Positions 42,301 to 49,141 of a stretch of 64,000 bases of DNA are shown here, in pieces. The stretch comes from KBS-83 sp051025295. Lineage in GTDB: Bacteria > Acidobacteriota > Terriglobia > Terriglobales > Acidobacteriaceae. The stretch lies in assembly GCA_051025295.1 (NCBI GenBank), contig JBMGJV010000022.1; one strand, given 5' to 3'. A program made the translations under genes and the position numbers. Under the pieces are notes generated by a model. The model was given only the letters and a program-made list of their open reading frames with translations. It was not told where the DNA came from and made no database searches. Positions within the stretch are counted from its first letter, which is position 1, and each line of letters begins with the position of its first letter.

Positions 42301-42981
42301 TACGCATGGCAACGGTCGATCAACTTCAACGGGAGCTTCTCTACCTGGAACCGTCAGGCCGTCAAGGGCCGCGACGATTCGCAGCGCGAGCAGCAGGAAG
42401 TCGCTTACGGCACCTATGAGCTGCCCTTCGGCAAGAACCACCGCTTTGGTGGCAATGCTCCTGGGATCGTGAATGAAGTGATCGGTGGTTGGCAGGTAAG
42501 CCCGGTGGTCACCTACGCCAGCGGTTTGCCCTTCACCCTCAGCTACGGCGAGTGCGGCACGGTTATCCCGGGCGACGCGCCTTGCTACCCGAACGGCGAT
42601 TCGCGCAACCTGAAGCTCAATGTCGGCAAGCTCGATCCGGTCAACCACAAGCGCCTCGGCTTCCATGGGTCATCGACGGCACTCAACAAGCAGCCCTTCA
42701 ACGGCTTCACCGCTCCTGGTCTTGACCAGATCGGTACGGCTGGCAGGAACGGCAAGTTCGGTCCGAACTTCTTCAACACCGATGCTTCACTGCAGAAGAA
42801 CTTCCCGATCAAGGAAGAACTCTTCGCCCAGTTCCGCGTCGATGCTTACAACGTCTTCAATCACATCAGCCTGGCGAACCCGGGTGGGCAGATCGACGGT
42901 GGTGATCAGTTCATCACCAACGTCGCTCCCAGCCAGTTCCCGACCCGCCAGCTGCAGTTCTCGGTTCGCCTGCAGTTCTAA
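39364..42981 (+). CDS. Oar-like TonB-dependent receptor with carboxypeptidase-regulatory domain
   Basis: 1205-residue outer-membrane protein. A signal peptide (about 1-26, ends CASAQ) is followed by a carboxypeptidase-regulatory/Ig-like domain (GTVTDSSGAAIPGATVTVTDE, residues ~36-110). A plug-like region reads VSDLPIQGRNFTSLELLLPGAQ, then DGTDNQDP. A long beta-barrel ends in QFSVRLQF with the C-terminal aromatic. This OmpA-related/Oar class is hugely expanded in Acidobacteriota and takes up polymers or exports proteins. No classical TonB box is obvious. It is followed by a strong terminator, so it may be transcribed alone from its own promoter. Confidence 0.93.
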   Translation: MTKRTHAVLAACLGAGIVLAPHCASAQAVYGSIYGTVTDSSGAAIPGATVTVTDETKGTTVTTKSNESGSYTVEHLIPDVYSVKVEMQGFKSYETHHLGVLADTSPKVDAPLQAGGGAETVNVNADSIPQLKTDRADVATTFDTRTVSDLPIQGRNFTSLELLLPGAQQLGWSHAASENPQASQQIQIDGQAFGGVAYELDGTDNQDPILGIIVVNPALDAITESKIATQNFDAQFGKAVAAVVTVQTKSGTNNFHGSVYDYRRSNANLARNPFTQASPDVVTHKLLPPGLYNEFGFSIGGPIKKDRAFFFGDYQGQRQRLGVSQQSTVPTTKLTNSCLSGAGCDFSDYLQLPNGAGIVYQKNGTPYPGNVIPAAEVAPQALAFFQRLQPFTPNVAPSGNADNTGLVNNFSGSGNGIFNADQWDVRGDVQVSQKIHAFGRFSRFTDTLTGKPLFGDLGGFGFGIGGFAGTSLGANDSVATGADIAISGTLLTDFRLGYYRYGINTSKYDKGTNLADQLGIKGLNTADPITSGAPEIQINDPSGGNIWYGSGLDANRCNCPLQEHEDQYQIVNNWTKIIQNHSLEFGADLRYARNLRVPSDNNRAGQIYFNSSPTSNPSIDTKSGTSQGGLGYATFALGQSTEIKRYVSTSTNAKEFQKRTFFYGQDTWRATPKLTINAGLRWELYFPETVNGKSKGGLLDLSTGFIHVAGVGKVPSNMGWDLSPGALAPRVGAAYQINPKTVIRAGYGRSFDIGVFGSIFGHVVTQNLPVLANQDVVQTGGPLSEAFDLRTGPPSYPFPLVPASGLLPAPGYAVNPKARPNSLRLPTIDAWNLSVQRSVTPTLSFTLAYVGNKGTHTLSAGDGNNTNPNEPGIFLPAGQSLSGQTLHFDPAFPKGLSPDGSATGNTTLLRRYYAGSLPACTSPDYTAQLAAAHQAVPSPGSCGWTNDISYYGDNQDTHYNALQVTVTKQFSRGLSFTSNYAWQRSINFNGSFSTWNRQAVKGRDDSQREQQEVAYGTYELPFGKNHRFGGNAPGIVNEVIGGWQVSPVVTYASGLPFTLSYGECGTVIPGDAPCYPNGDSRNLKLNVGKLDPVNHKRLGFHGSSTALNKQPFNGFTAPGLDQIGTAGRNGKFGPNFFNTDASLQKNFPIKEELFAQFRVDAYNVFNHISLANPGGQIDGGDQFITNVAPSQFPTRQLQFSVRLQF

Positions 42982-43005
42982 GCGGCCGCTTGTTCCACAC
43001 TGGCC

Positions 43006-43039
43006 CGGGGAGAGCGCTTGCGCTCTCCCCGAGTCTTTT
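43006..43039 (+). terminator. Intrinsic terminator after the TonB-dependent receptor
   Basis: CGGGGAGAGCG (43006-43016) and CGCTCTCCCCG (43021-43031) form a perfect 11-bp stem with a CTTG loop, followed by AGTCTTTTC. It lies 24 bases after the receptor stop. Confidence 0.85.
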
Positions 43040-43105
43040 CCGGGCACCCGGCGTGGCGTCGACCAGCTACTTCAGGCTCGCTTTGGTTCCAGTAGAGTCA
43101 AATCC

Positions 43106-44173
43106 ATGATGTTGTTGTCCTCCCGTTCTTGCTGCGGCTTGTTGCTTGCGGTCGCCAGTCTCGCGTTGACTGCAGTCCCGGTTGTTGGACAGACGCCCCC
43201 TGCGGCTCAAGCTCCGTCGCCCATACCCGCAGATGCAGCGCTGGCGCATGCTCGCAGCCTGGTGGACGAGGGCCGCTATGCGGATGCCATTGCTGAACTC
43301 GATCGAATGGCCGCGACGCCATCCGCTTCCGCCGGCATCGACAAGCTGCGTGGTCTGGCGCTCTATCAGCAGAACCATCTGCCCGAGGCCGAGGCCGCAT
43401 TCGCGCGGGTCGTGGTCCAGCACCCGGAGGACGCCGAGGCTGCGCAGATGGACGGAGTGACGTTGTTTCGTATGGGTAAGGCCGCCGAAGCGGTGCCCCT
43501 GCTCGAGCGCGCACACGGTGCGGTTGCCGCTGCCAACGTGGACGGCAATTACGTCCTCGGCCTCTGCTATATGGACACGCGCCGCTACGACGACGCACGT
43601 CGCGCCTTTGCGGCCCAGTATGGATTTGCGTCCGAGAGCGCCGAGTCCTACCTGCTCTCATCGCGCCTGCTCTTTCGTCGCGAATACACGCCTGCGGCAA
43701 TCGCTGCTGCACAGAAAGCGCTCGTTCTCCAGCCGAAGCTGCCGCTGGTTCACGAGCTGCTGGGTGAGATCGCGCTGGCCGAGTCGCGTGGCACCGACGC
43801 CATCGCCGAGTTCGAGCAGGAGCGTGCCCTAAATCCCCTTTATGGCGGCGTGTATGACAGGCTCGGCGACGCGTATCTGCGCGCCGGGGAGTACGAGAAG
43901 GCGCAGCAGTCACTGAATCGTGCAGTGCTGCTGGAGCCGAGTTCGACCGGGCCGTACATTCTGCTCGGTAAGGTTCTACTCAAAGAGCGCAATGCTGCCG
44001 TTGCAGCGCAGTACCTGGAGCGCGCGCGCTCCATGGATCCAAACAACTTCATGACGCACAGTCTGCTGGGGCAGGCCTATCGGGCCGCTGGCCGCACGCA
44101 GGATGCGGAGCGCGAGACGGCCAAGGCAATCGAGATCCAGTCCGCCAACACCCCGAAGCTAACCCGCCCATGA
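43106..44173 (+). CDS. Exported TPR-repeat protein
   Basis: 355 residues. A signal peptide (about 1-29, CGLLLAVASLALTAVPVVGQ) is followed by about eight TPR units, e.g. ALAHARSLVDEGRYADAIAELDRM, KLRGLALYQQNHLPEAEAAFARVV and YDRLGDAYLRAGEYEKAQQSLNRAVLLEP. It is predicted to be a periplasmic scaffold for protein complexes, possibly with the adjacent receptor or CRTAC1 proteins. The start is ATG 43106 (or 43109). The frame is open further upstream inside the receptor gene, but nothing there is conserved. It overlaps the next TPR gene by four bases (ATGA). Confidence 0.88.
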   Translation: MMLLSSRSCCGLLLAVASLALTAVPVVGQTPPAAQAPSPIPADAALAHARSLVDEGRYADAIAELDRMAATPSASAGIDKLRGLALYQQNHLPEAEAAFARVVVQHPEDAEAAQMDGVTLFRMGKAAEAVPLLERAHGAVAAANVDGNYVLGLCYMDTRRYDDARRAFAAQYGFASESAESYLLSSRLLFRREYTPAAIAAAQKALVLQPKLPLVHELLGEIALAESRGTDAIAEFEQERALNPLYGGVYDRLGDAYLRAGEYEKAQQSLNRAVLLEPSSTGPYILLGKVLLKERNAAVAAQYLERARSMDPNNFMTHSLLGQAYRAAGRTQDAERETAKAIEIQSANTPKLTRP

Positions 44174-46020
44174 GCCCTGTTTCCCCGACCGTCGTTCGCC
44201 GGCGAACAGGTGCCGGTATACGTCGCGGATGCTGGTGCGTATGCCTGCTCGGGACTGCCACTGTCTCGTCGCAGGTGGCTCTCGCCCAGAGCGCGTCCTC
44301 TGCACATACATCCACTGATCGCGCTACCGCCGCCTTTCGCGCCGGCTACGAGGCGGCGAACGCTGGAGACCTGGAGAAGGCGCGCCGCTCCTTCGCAGAG
44401 GTCGTCCGACTTGCCCCGCAGGTTCCGGAGGGACACGCCGCGCTCGGCTCTGTGCTGCTGAGCCTGCGACAGCCGAAGGAGGCGCTCGCTGAGCTGAAGA
44501 AAGGGCTGGCGCTCAAGCCCGATGATCCAGGCATGGAAACGAACCTCGCCATGGCCGAGGCGCAACTCGGCCATGCGGCGGAGGCAGTCAGCTGGTTCAG
44601 GAAGGCCGTTGCTACCTCCGGTGGCGCGGCGCTCGCGCCCGACGTGGAGATCAGCTATGCGCAGGCCCTGATCGCAACTGGAGCGCGCGACGAGGCAGTG
44701 CGGCGCCTGCGTGCTGCGTCAGTCGCCGCGCCCGATTCCGCTACGCTGCATGATGCCCTGGGTTCGCTGCTGGCGCAGCAGCAGCAGTGGGATGCGGCTG
44801 AGCCGGAGTTCTCACGAGCCATCGAGCTCGATCCGGGACTACTGCCGGCGAGATTGCACCTGGCCACTCTGTTGCTTACCCTGCATCAGCCCGCGACTGC
44901 CTTGGCCACGCTCGAACCGGCCCGTAGCGCGCAACCGCAAAATCCGCAGGTGCTCACCACGCTTGCGCTTGCTCACGCCGCACAGGGGGAGTACGAGCAG
45001 TCCCTGTCGCTCGCAGGCGAGGCGTTGCGCGTTGCCCCTCAGGATGCCGATGCGCTTTACGAGAAGGCGATCGCACTGCAAGGGCTTGGGCGCGATCGCG
45101 AGGCACTGCCGCTGTTCGAACGCGTCGTCGCTGCACAGCCCAAGAACCCTGCAGCGTTGACCAACACTGCGCTCGCCCTGGTGCAACAGGGACGTGCGAA
45201 AGAGGCGATGCCTCTCTACCAAAGAGCGGCAGCGCTCACGCCCGCAGACCCCGTCATTCACCAGGACGTCGGCGTGGCCTACCTTCAGCAGAGCGACATT
45301 GACGACGCGATCCGCGAGTTCCAGGCCGGCCTGAAGCTCGATGCTACCAATCAGCAGCTGCACTACAACCTTGGCCTCGCTTACAAGTTGAAGGACGACT
45401 CGGCGCATTCGATTCCTGAACTCGAGGAGGCTGCGCGGCTCGATCCCCAATCGCCCGATCCGCCCTACACGCTGGGCATTCTCTACATGCAGTCGGGGCG
45501 TTTCGATGATGCGACGATACAACTGCGGCACACGTTGGAGCTGCGCCCGCAGAATGGGGACGCATGGGCCATCCTGGGCAGCGTGTACAAGCAGCAGAAC
45601 AAACTTCCAGAGGCGGCCGATGCCTTGCAACATGCGATCACGTTGCTGCCGGCGCAGCCCGGGCCGCATATCACTCTGGCGGGCGTGCTCTCGCAGGAAG
45701 GCAAGCGAGACGAAGCCGCGGCCGAGCGGAAAGCCGCAGCGGAGCTGACACGCGTCGCCGTGAACCGGCAGCGTGCGACGTTCGCGACGAACACCGGCAA
45801 CATGCTGCTCGCGAAGGGTCAGGTTGCGGATGCAATCGAGCGCTTCCAGGAAGCAGTGACCAGCGATCCCGGCTTCGCGGAGGCGCACACTGGCCTTGCC
45901 ACTGCACTCGCACGGCAGGGTCGCGCTGCAGACGCAGCAGCAGAGCGGGAGAAGGCAGCGGCGCTCACGTCTAACGCGAACAGCCAGCCCAACGATGGAG
46001 GCGCGGCTGCACCGCGCTGA
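44170..46020 (+). CDS. Large exported TPR-repeat protein
   Basis: 616 residues. A basic N-terminus and hydrophobic signal (about 18-40, ends VALAQ) are followed by at least twelve TPR units covering nearly the whole protein (e.g. EGHAALGSVLLSLRQPKEALAELKKGLALKPDDP, HYNLGLAYKLKDDSAHSIPELEEAARLDP). The C-terminus ends in a short Asn/Ala-rich tail. ATGA overlap with the preceding TPR gene and a 43-base gap to the CRTAC1 gene suggest one operon. The tandem TPR proteins with CRTAC1 propellers probably act together in the envelope. Confidence 0.9.
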   Translation: MSPVSPTVVRRRTGAGIRRGCWCVCLLGTATVSSQVALAQSASSAHTSTDRATAAFRAGYEAANAGDLEKARRSFAEVVRLAPQVPEGHAALGSVLLSLRQPKEALAELKKGLALKPDDPGMETNLAMAEAQLGHAAEAVSWFRKAVATSGGAALAPDVEISYAQALIATGARDEAVRRLRAASVAAPDSATLHDALGSLLAQQQQWDAAEPEFSRAIELDPGLLPARLHLATLLLTLHQPATALATLEPARSAQPQNPQVLTTLALAHAAQGEYEQSLSLAGEALRVAPQDADALYEKAIALQGLGRDREALPLFERVVAAQPKNPAALTNTALALVQQGRAKEAMPLYQRAAALTPADPVIHQDVGVAYLQQSDIDDAIREFQAGLKLDATNQQLHYNLGLAYKLKDDSAHSIPELEEAARLDPQSPDPPYTLGILYMQSGRFDDATIQLRHTLELRPQNGDAWAILGSVYKQQNKLPEAADALQHAITLLPAQPGPHITLAGVLSQEGKRDEAAAERKAAAELTRVAVNRQRATFATNTGNMLLAKGQVADAIERFQEAVTSDPGFAEAHTGLATALARQGRAADAAAEREKAAALTSNANSQPNDGGAAAPR

Positions 46021-46063
46021 CTATACTGACATCGCCGCCCACCCCGCCGGAGGTAGAGACGTT

Positions 46064-47929
46064 TTGAGCTGGACCCGCCGCCGTGTGCTTGGCTCACTCA
46101 GCCGGACCGCGCTCGTTTTGCCCTTTGCCGATGTGCTCGCGATGGCGATCCAGCCCGCGGCTCGTGCGCAGCAGGCCGCGCCTGCCGCGCCTGCCGCGCA
46201 GCACGACTACGAAGCGAAGCCGGTTGCCCCTCCCCCGGGCCCTGCGTCGCCCGTCGCCGGCACGCCGCTTGGTGTCAGTTTCGCTGACGTGGCACGTGAG
46301 AGCGGATTGAACGCGAAGACGATTTACGGCGGCGAGGGCAAGAATAAGTACCTGCTCGAGACGACGGGATGCGGCGTGGCCTTCTACGACTACGACGCGG
46401 ATGGCTGGATCGACATTTTCCTGGTGAATGGTTGGCGGCTCGAGGGCTTTGCCAAGGGACAGGAGCCGACCTGCCACCTGTTCAAGAACAATCGTGACGG
46501 CACATTCACAGATGTCACGGTGAAGGCAGGACTCGCGCGTAGCGGCTGGGGGCAGGGCTGCTGCGTCGGCGATTATGACAATGACGGCCACGACGATCTG
46601 TTCATCAGCTACTACGGCCAGAACGCGCTTTATCACAACAACGGCGACGGGACGTTCACGGACGTGACCACGAAGGCTGGACTGATGCAGCCGAAGACGC
46701 GTTGGAACTCCGGCTGCGCATTTCTCGACTACGACCGCGACGGCCATCTCGATTTGTTTGTGGCGAACTACATCGATCTCGACCTGAAGACGGCGCCCGT
46801 TCCGGAGTCCGGTCCCTGCACCTACAAGAGCATCCTGGTCGCATGCGGTCCCCCAGGGCTGCCCGGCGGCAAAAATCTTCTGTATCACAACAACGGCAAC
46901 GGTACGTTCACCGATGTGTCCCAGAAGGCTGGCATGTGGGGCACCATCGGCAACTACGCCCTCAGCGTGGCAGTGGCGGACCTCGACAACGACGGGTGGC
47001 CGGACATCTACGTCGCGAACGACTCGACGGCGGCCACGCTCTACCAGAACCAGAAAGACGGCACGTTCAAGGATGTCGCCATCGAGTCCGGTGCCGCCTT
47101 CTCACCGGATGGCAAGCCGCAGGCCGGCATGGGCGTCTCCGTTGGTGACTACAACCGTGACGGCAATCTGGACGTGGTCAAGACCAACTTCGCGGGAGAC
47201 ACGGATTCGCTCTACACCAATCTGGGCGACGGCACCTTTGAAGACCACACGTATGCATCCGGGTTGGGCGTGAACACGCGGTACCTGGGGTGGGGTGTGG
47301 GCTTCTTCGACATGGACAATGACGGCTGGCTCGATCTGTTCATGTCGAACGGCCACGTCTACCCCGAGGTGAGCGGCTCGAAGACGGAAGCGCCCTACGC
47401 TGAGCACAAGTACCTCTACCGCAATCTTCGCAACGGTCGTTTCGAGGACGTCAGCGACAAGGCGGGCGCCGGTATTTCGGCCGCCGTTCCTGCGCGGGGC
47501 TGTGCATTCGGCGACTTCGACAACGATGGCGACCTGGACATCGTCGTCAACTGCGTTAATTCGTATCCACAACTGCTACGTTGCGACGATAGTACGAAAC
47601 GCAACTGGATTAAGATCAAGACCGTTGGCGTGAAGTCAAACCGCACGGGCATCGGGGCGCGTGTCTCGGTCGCAGCGAAGACGGATCCAACTGCCACGAA
47701 ACCTCTGCTGCTGGTGGATGAAGTGCGTAGCGGCGGCAGCTACTACTCGCAGAATGACCTGCGGCTGCACTTCGGTCTGGACAAGGCGGAGTCCGTCGAT
47801 TCGGTCGAGATCCGCTGGCCTTCGGGGCAGGTGGACGTGTGGAAGAATCTCGCGGCGAACAAACTGTACACTCTGGCCGAAGGCGGCAAGCTGGTCAAGG
47901 CTGAAGCGCTCGCCAACTGGAAGAAGTAG
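46064..47929 (+). CDS. CRTAC1 family protein with probable Tat signal
   Basis: 621 residues. The start is TTG 46064, with GGAGG 10 bases upstream. The frame is open upstream but runs inside the TPR gene. The N-terminus SWTRRRVLGSLSRTALVL has a twin-arginine pattern, so the protein may be exported folded. Six or so VCBS/FG-GAP blades follow with DxDGDG-type calcium loops (FYDYDADGWIDIFLVNG, GDYDNDGHDDLF, LDYDRDGHLDLF, LDNDGWPDIYVAND, DYNRDGNLDVVKT, DMDNDGWLDLFMSNG). The ASPIC/UnbV C-terminus reads VDEVRSGGSYYSQNDLRLHFGLD, then IRWPSGQVD. It is paralogous to the CRTAC1 protein at 37-39 kb. Likely co-transcribed with the two TPR genes. Confidence 0.9.
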   Translation: MSWTRRRVLGSLSRTALVLPFADVLAMAIQPAARAQQAAPAAPAAQHDYEAKPVAPPPGPASPVAGTPLGVSFADVARESGLNAKTIYGGEGKNKYLLETTGCGVAFYDYDADGWIDIFLVNGWRLEGFAKGQEPTCHLFKNNRDGTFTDVTVKAGLARSGWGQGCCVGDYDNDGHDDLFISYYGQNALYHNNGDGTFTDVTTKAGLMQPKTRWNSGCAFLDYDRDGHLDLFVANYIDLDLKTAPVPESGPCTYKSILVACGPPGLPGGKNLLYHNNGNGTFTDVSQKAGMWGTIGNYALSVAVADLDNDGWPDIYVANDSTAATLYQNQKDGTFKDVAIESGAAFSPDGKPQAGMGVSVGDYNRDGNLDVVKTNFAGDTDSLYTNLGDGTFEDHTYASGLGVNTRYLGWGVGFFDMDNDGWLDLFMSNGHVYPEVSGSKTEAPYAEHKYLYRNLRNGRFEDVSDKAGAGISAAVPARGCAFGDFDNDGDLDIVVNCVNSYPQLLRCDDSTKRNWIKIKTVGVKSNRTGIGARVSVAAKTDPTATKPLLLVDEVRSGGSYYSQNDLRLHFGLDKAESVDSVEIRWPSGQVDVWKNLAANKLYTLAEGGKLVKAEALANWKK

Positions 47930-47932
47930 CGG

Positions 47933-48481
47933 CTACTTCGACTTCATCGAGTAGGGGAACGAGAAGCGCCCGATTTGCATCAGGGCGTGCGGCTCGCCCG
48001 CGGCGGCATGCGGTGGCCAGATGCGAAAGCTCTCGACCCGTGTGATGGATGGATTGCGTACCGCGTCCACCTGGCCCAGCGGCTTTCCGGTCGCGGCCTG
48101 ATAGAAGCTCACCCTCAGCGCATCCTGCGAGCGTGTCCAGCCGAAGACGTAGTCGCCCGCGGGCAGATCGAGAGTGCCGACCCGGATCGGTGCCTGAGCG
48201 AGAAAGTAGTGGGAGTATTTGCCCTCTGCCGAGTAGCCCGCAGTAATCATGACCACGCCAGCGATGAAATGGCCAGCCCCATCCGTGATGCCGGATGCCG
48301 TTCGGAACTCTGTCTCGATGCGCTCGGAGATGACGGGCGCACGATCCGGAATGACGGACTTCAACTCGTCGGCCGTTGCGGCACGCCAGCTCTCGCCATT
48401 CTGCGCCAGGAGCGAGGGAGCCATGCAGCAGACCGCGAGCAGCAGGGCAGAGAAGCGTCGACGCGAACAGTGCTTAGTCAA
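47933..48481 (-). CDS. Small exported protein of unknown function
   Basis: 182 residues with a signal peptide (about 1-26, FSALLLAVCCMAPSLLAQ). The mature part appears beta-rich, with VGTLDLPAGDYVFGWTRS and SFYQAATGKPLGQV resembling the DUF2911-like or transthyretin-like small proteins seen in Acidobacteriota. The fold is not assigned. The start is TTG 48481, which overlaps the end of the response-regulator gene by eight bases, suggesting coupling. It is convergent with the CRTAC1 gene (3-base gap). Possibly a product or accessory of the two-component system. Confidence 0.65.
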   Translation of the reverse strand: MTKHCSRRRFSALLLAVCCMAPSLLAQNGESWRAATADELKSVIPDRAPVISERIETEFRTASGITDGAGHFIAGVVMITAGYSAEGKYSHYFLAQAPIRVGTLDLPAGDYVFGWTRSQDALRVSFYQAATGKPLGQVDAVRNPSITRVESFRIWPPHAAAGEPHALMQIGRFSFPYSMKSK

Positions 48482-49121
48482 AATGAACGATGCCTCGCTG
48501 CAGTGCGGTGGTGGCGGCCTGCGTGCGGTCGCTGACGCCCAGCTTCCCGAGCAGGCTGTTGATGTGGGTCTTCACTGTGGCTTCGGAGATGAAGAGCGCG
48601 GCAGCGATCTCCTTGTTGCTGTTGCCGCCGACGATCAGGCGCAGCACCTCGGTCTCTCGATCGGTGAGGGCGGGAGCGTTCATGCGCTCGGCCAGACGCT
48701 CCGCAACGGGTGCAGGAATGCGGGATTTGCCACTGTGTACAGCACGTATGGTCGCCAGTAGCTCGTCCGTGTCCATCCCCTTTAGTAGATAGCCGCGTGC
48801 GCCGGCCTGCAATGCGCGGTAGATATCCTCATCGCCGTCAAAGGTGGTGAGCACAATGATGCGAGCCTGCGGGAACTCGCTACGAATGGCTCGCGTCGCC
48901 TCCACGCCATTCATGGCATTCATGCGCAGATCCATCAGCGTGACATCGGGCTTGTGCTCACGATAGAGCAGCAGTGCCTGCGCGCCATCGGATGCTTCCG
49001 CGATCACTTTCATTTCCGGGACGGTTGCGAGCAGCGCGACCAGACCTTGCCGAACGATGTGGTGATCGTCGACAACCAGCAGGCGGATTGGTTCGGTACT
49101 CGTAGCAGCAGACAGGCTCAA
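48474..49121 (-). CDS. NarL/LuxR-family response regulator
   Basis: 215 residues. The receiver domain has acidic pair D18/D19, phosphoacceptor D64 (LMDLRM) and K of GYLLKG. The C-terminal LuxR helix-turn-helix lies at about 148-205 (LTDRETEVLRLIVGGNSNKEIAAALFISEATVKTHINSLLGKLGV). It starts 20 bases after the histidine kinase gene and is its obvious partner. The start TTG 49121 has no clear ribosome site. Targets unknown. The overlapping small secreted protein and the neighbouring MFS or TonB/TPR genes are candidates. Confidence 0.93.
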   Translation of the reverse strand: MSLSAATSTEPIRLLVVDDHHIVRQGLVALLATVPEMKVIAEASDGAQALLLYREHKPDVTLMDLRMNAMNGVEATRAIRSEFPQARIIVLTTFDGDEDIYRALQAGARGYLLKGMDTDELLATIRAVHSGKSRIPAPVAERLAERMNAPALTDRETEVLRLIVGGNSNKEIAAALFISEATVKTHINSLLGKLGVSDRTQAATTALQRGIVHFD

Positions 49122-49141
49122 AGGCTCACTCGCAAGCGCTC

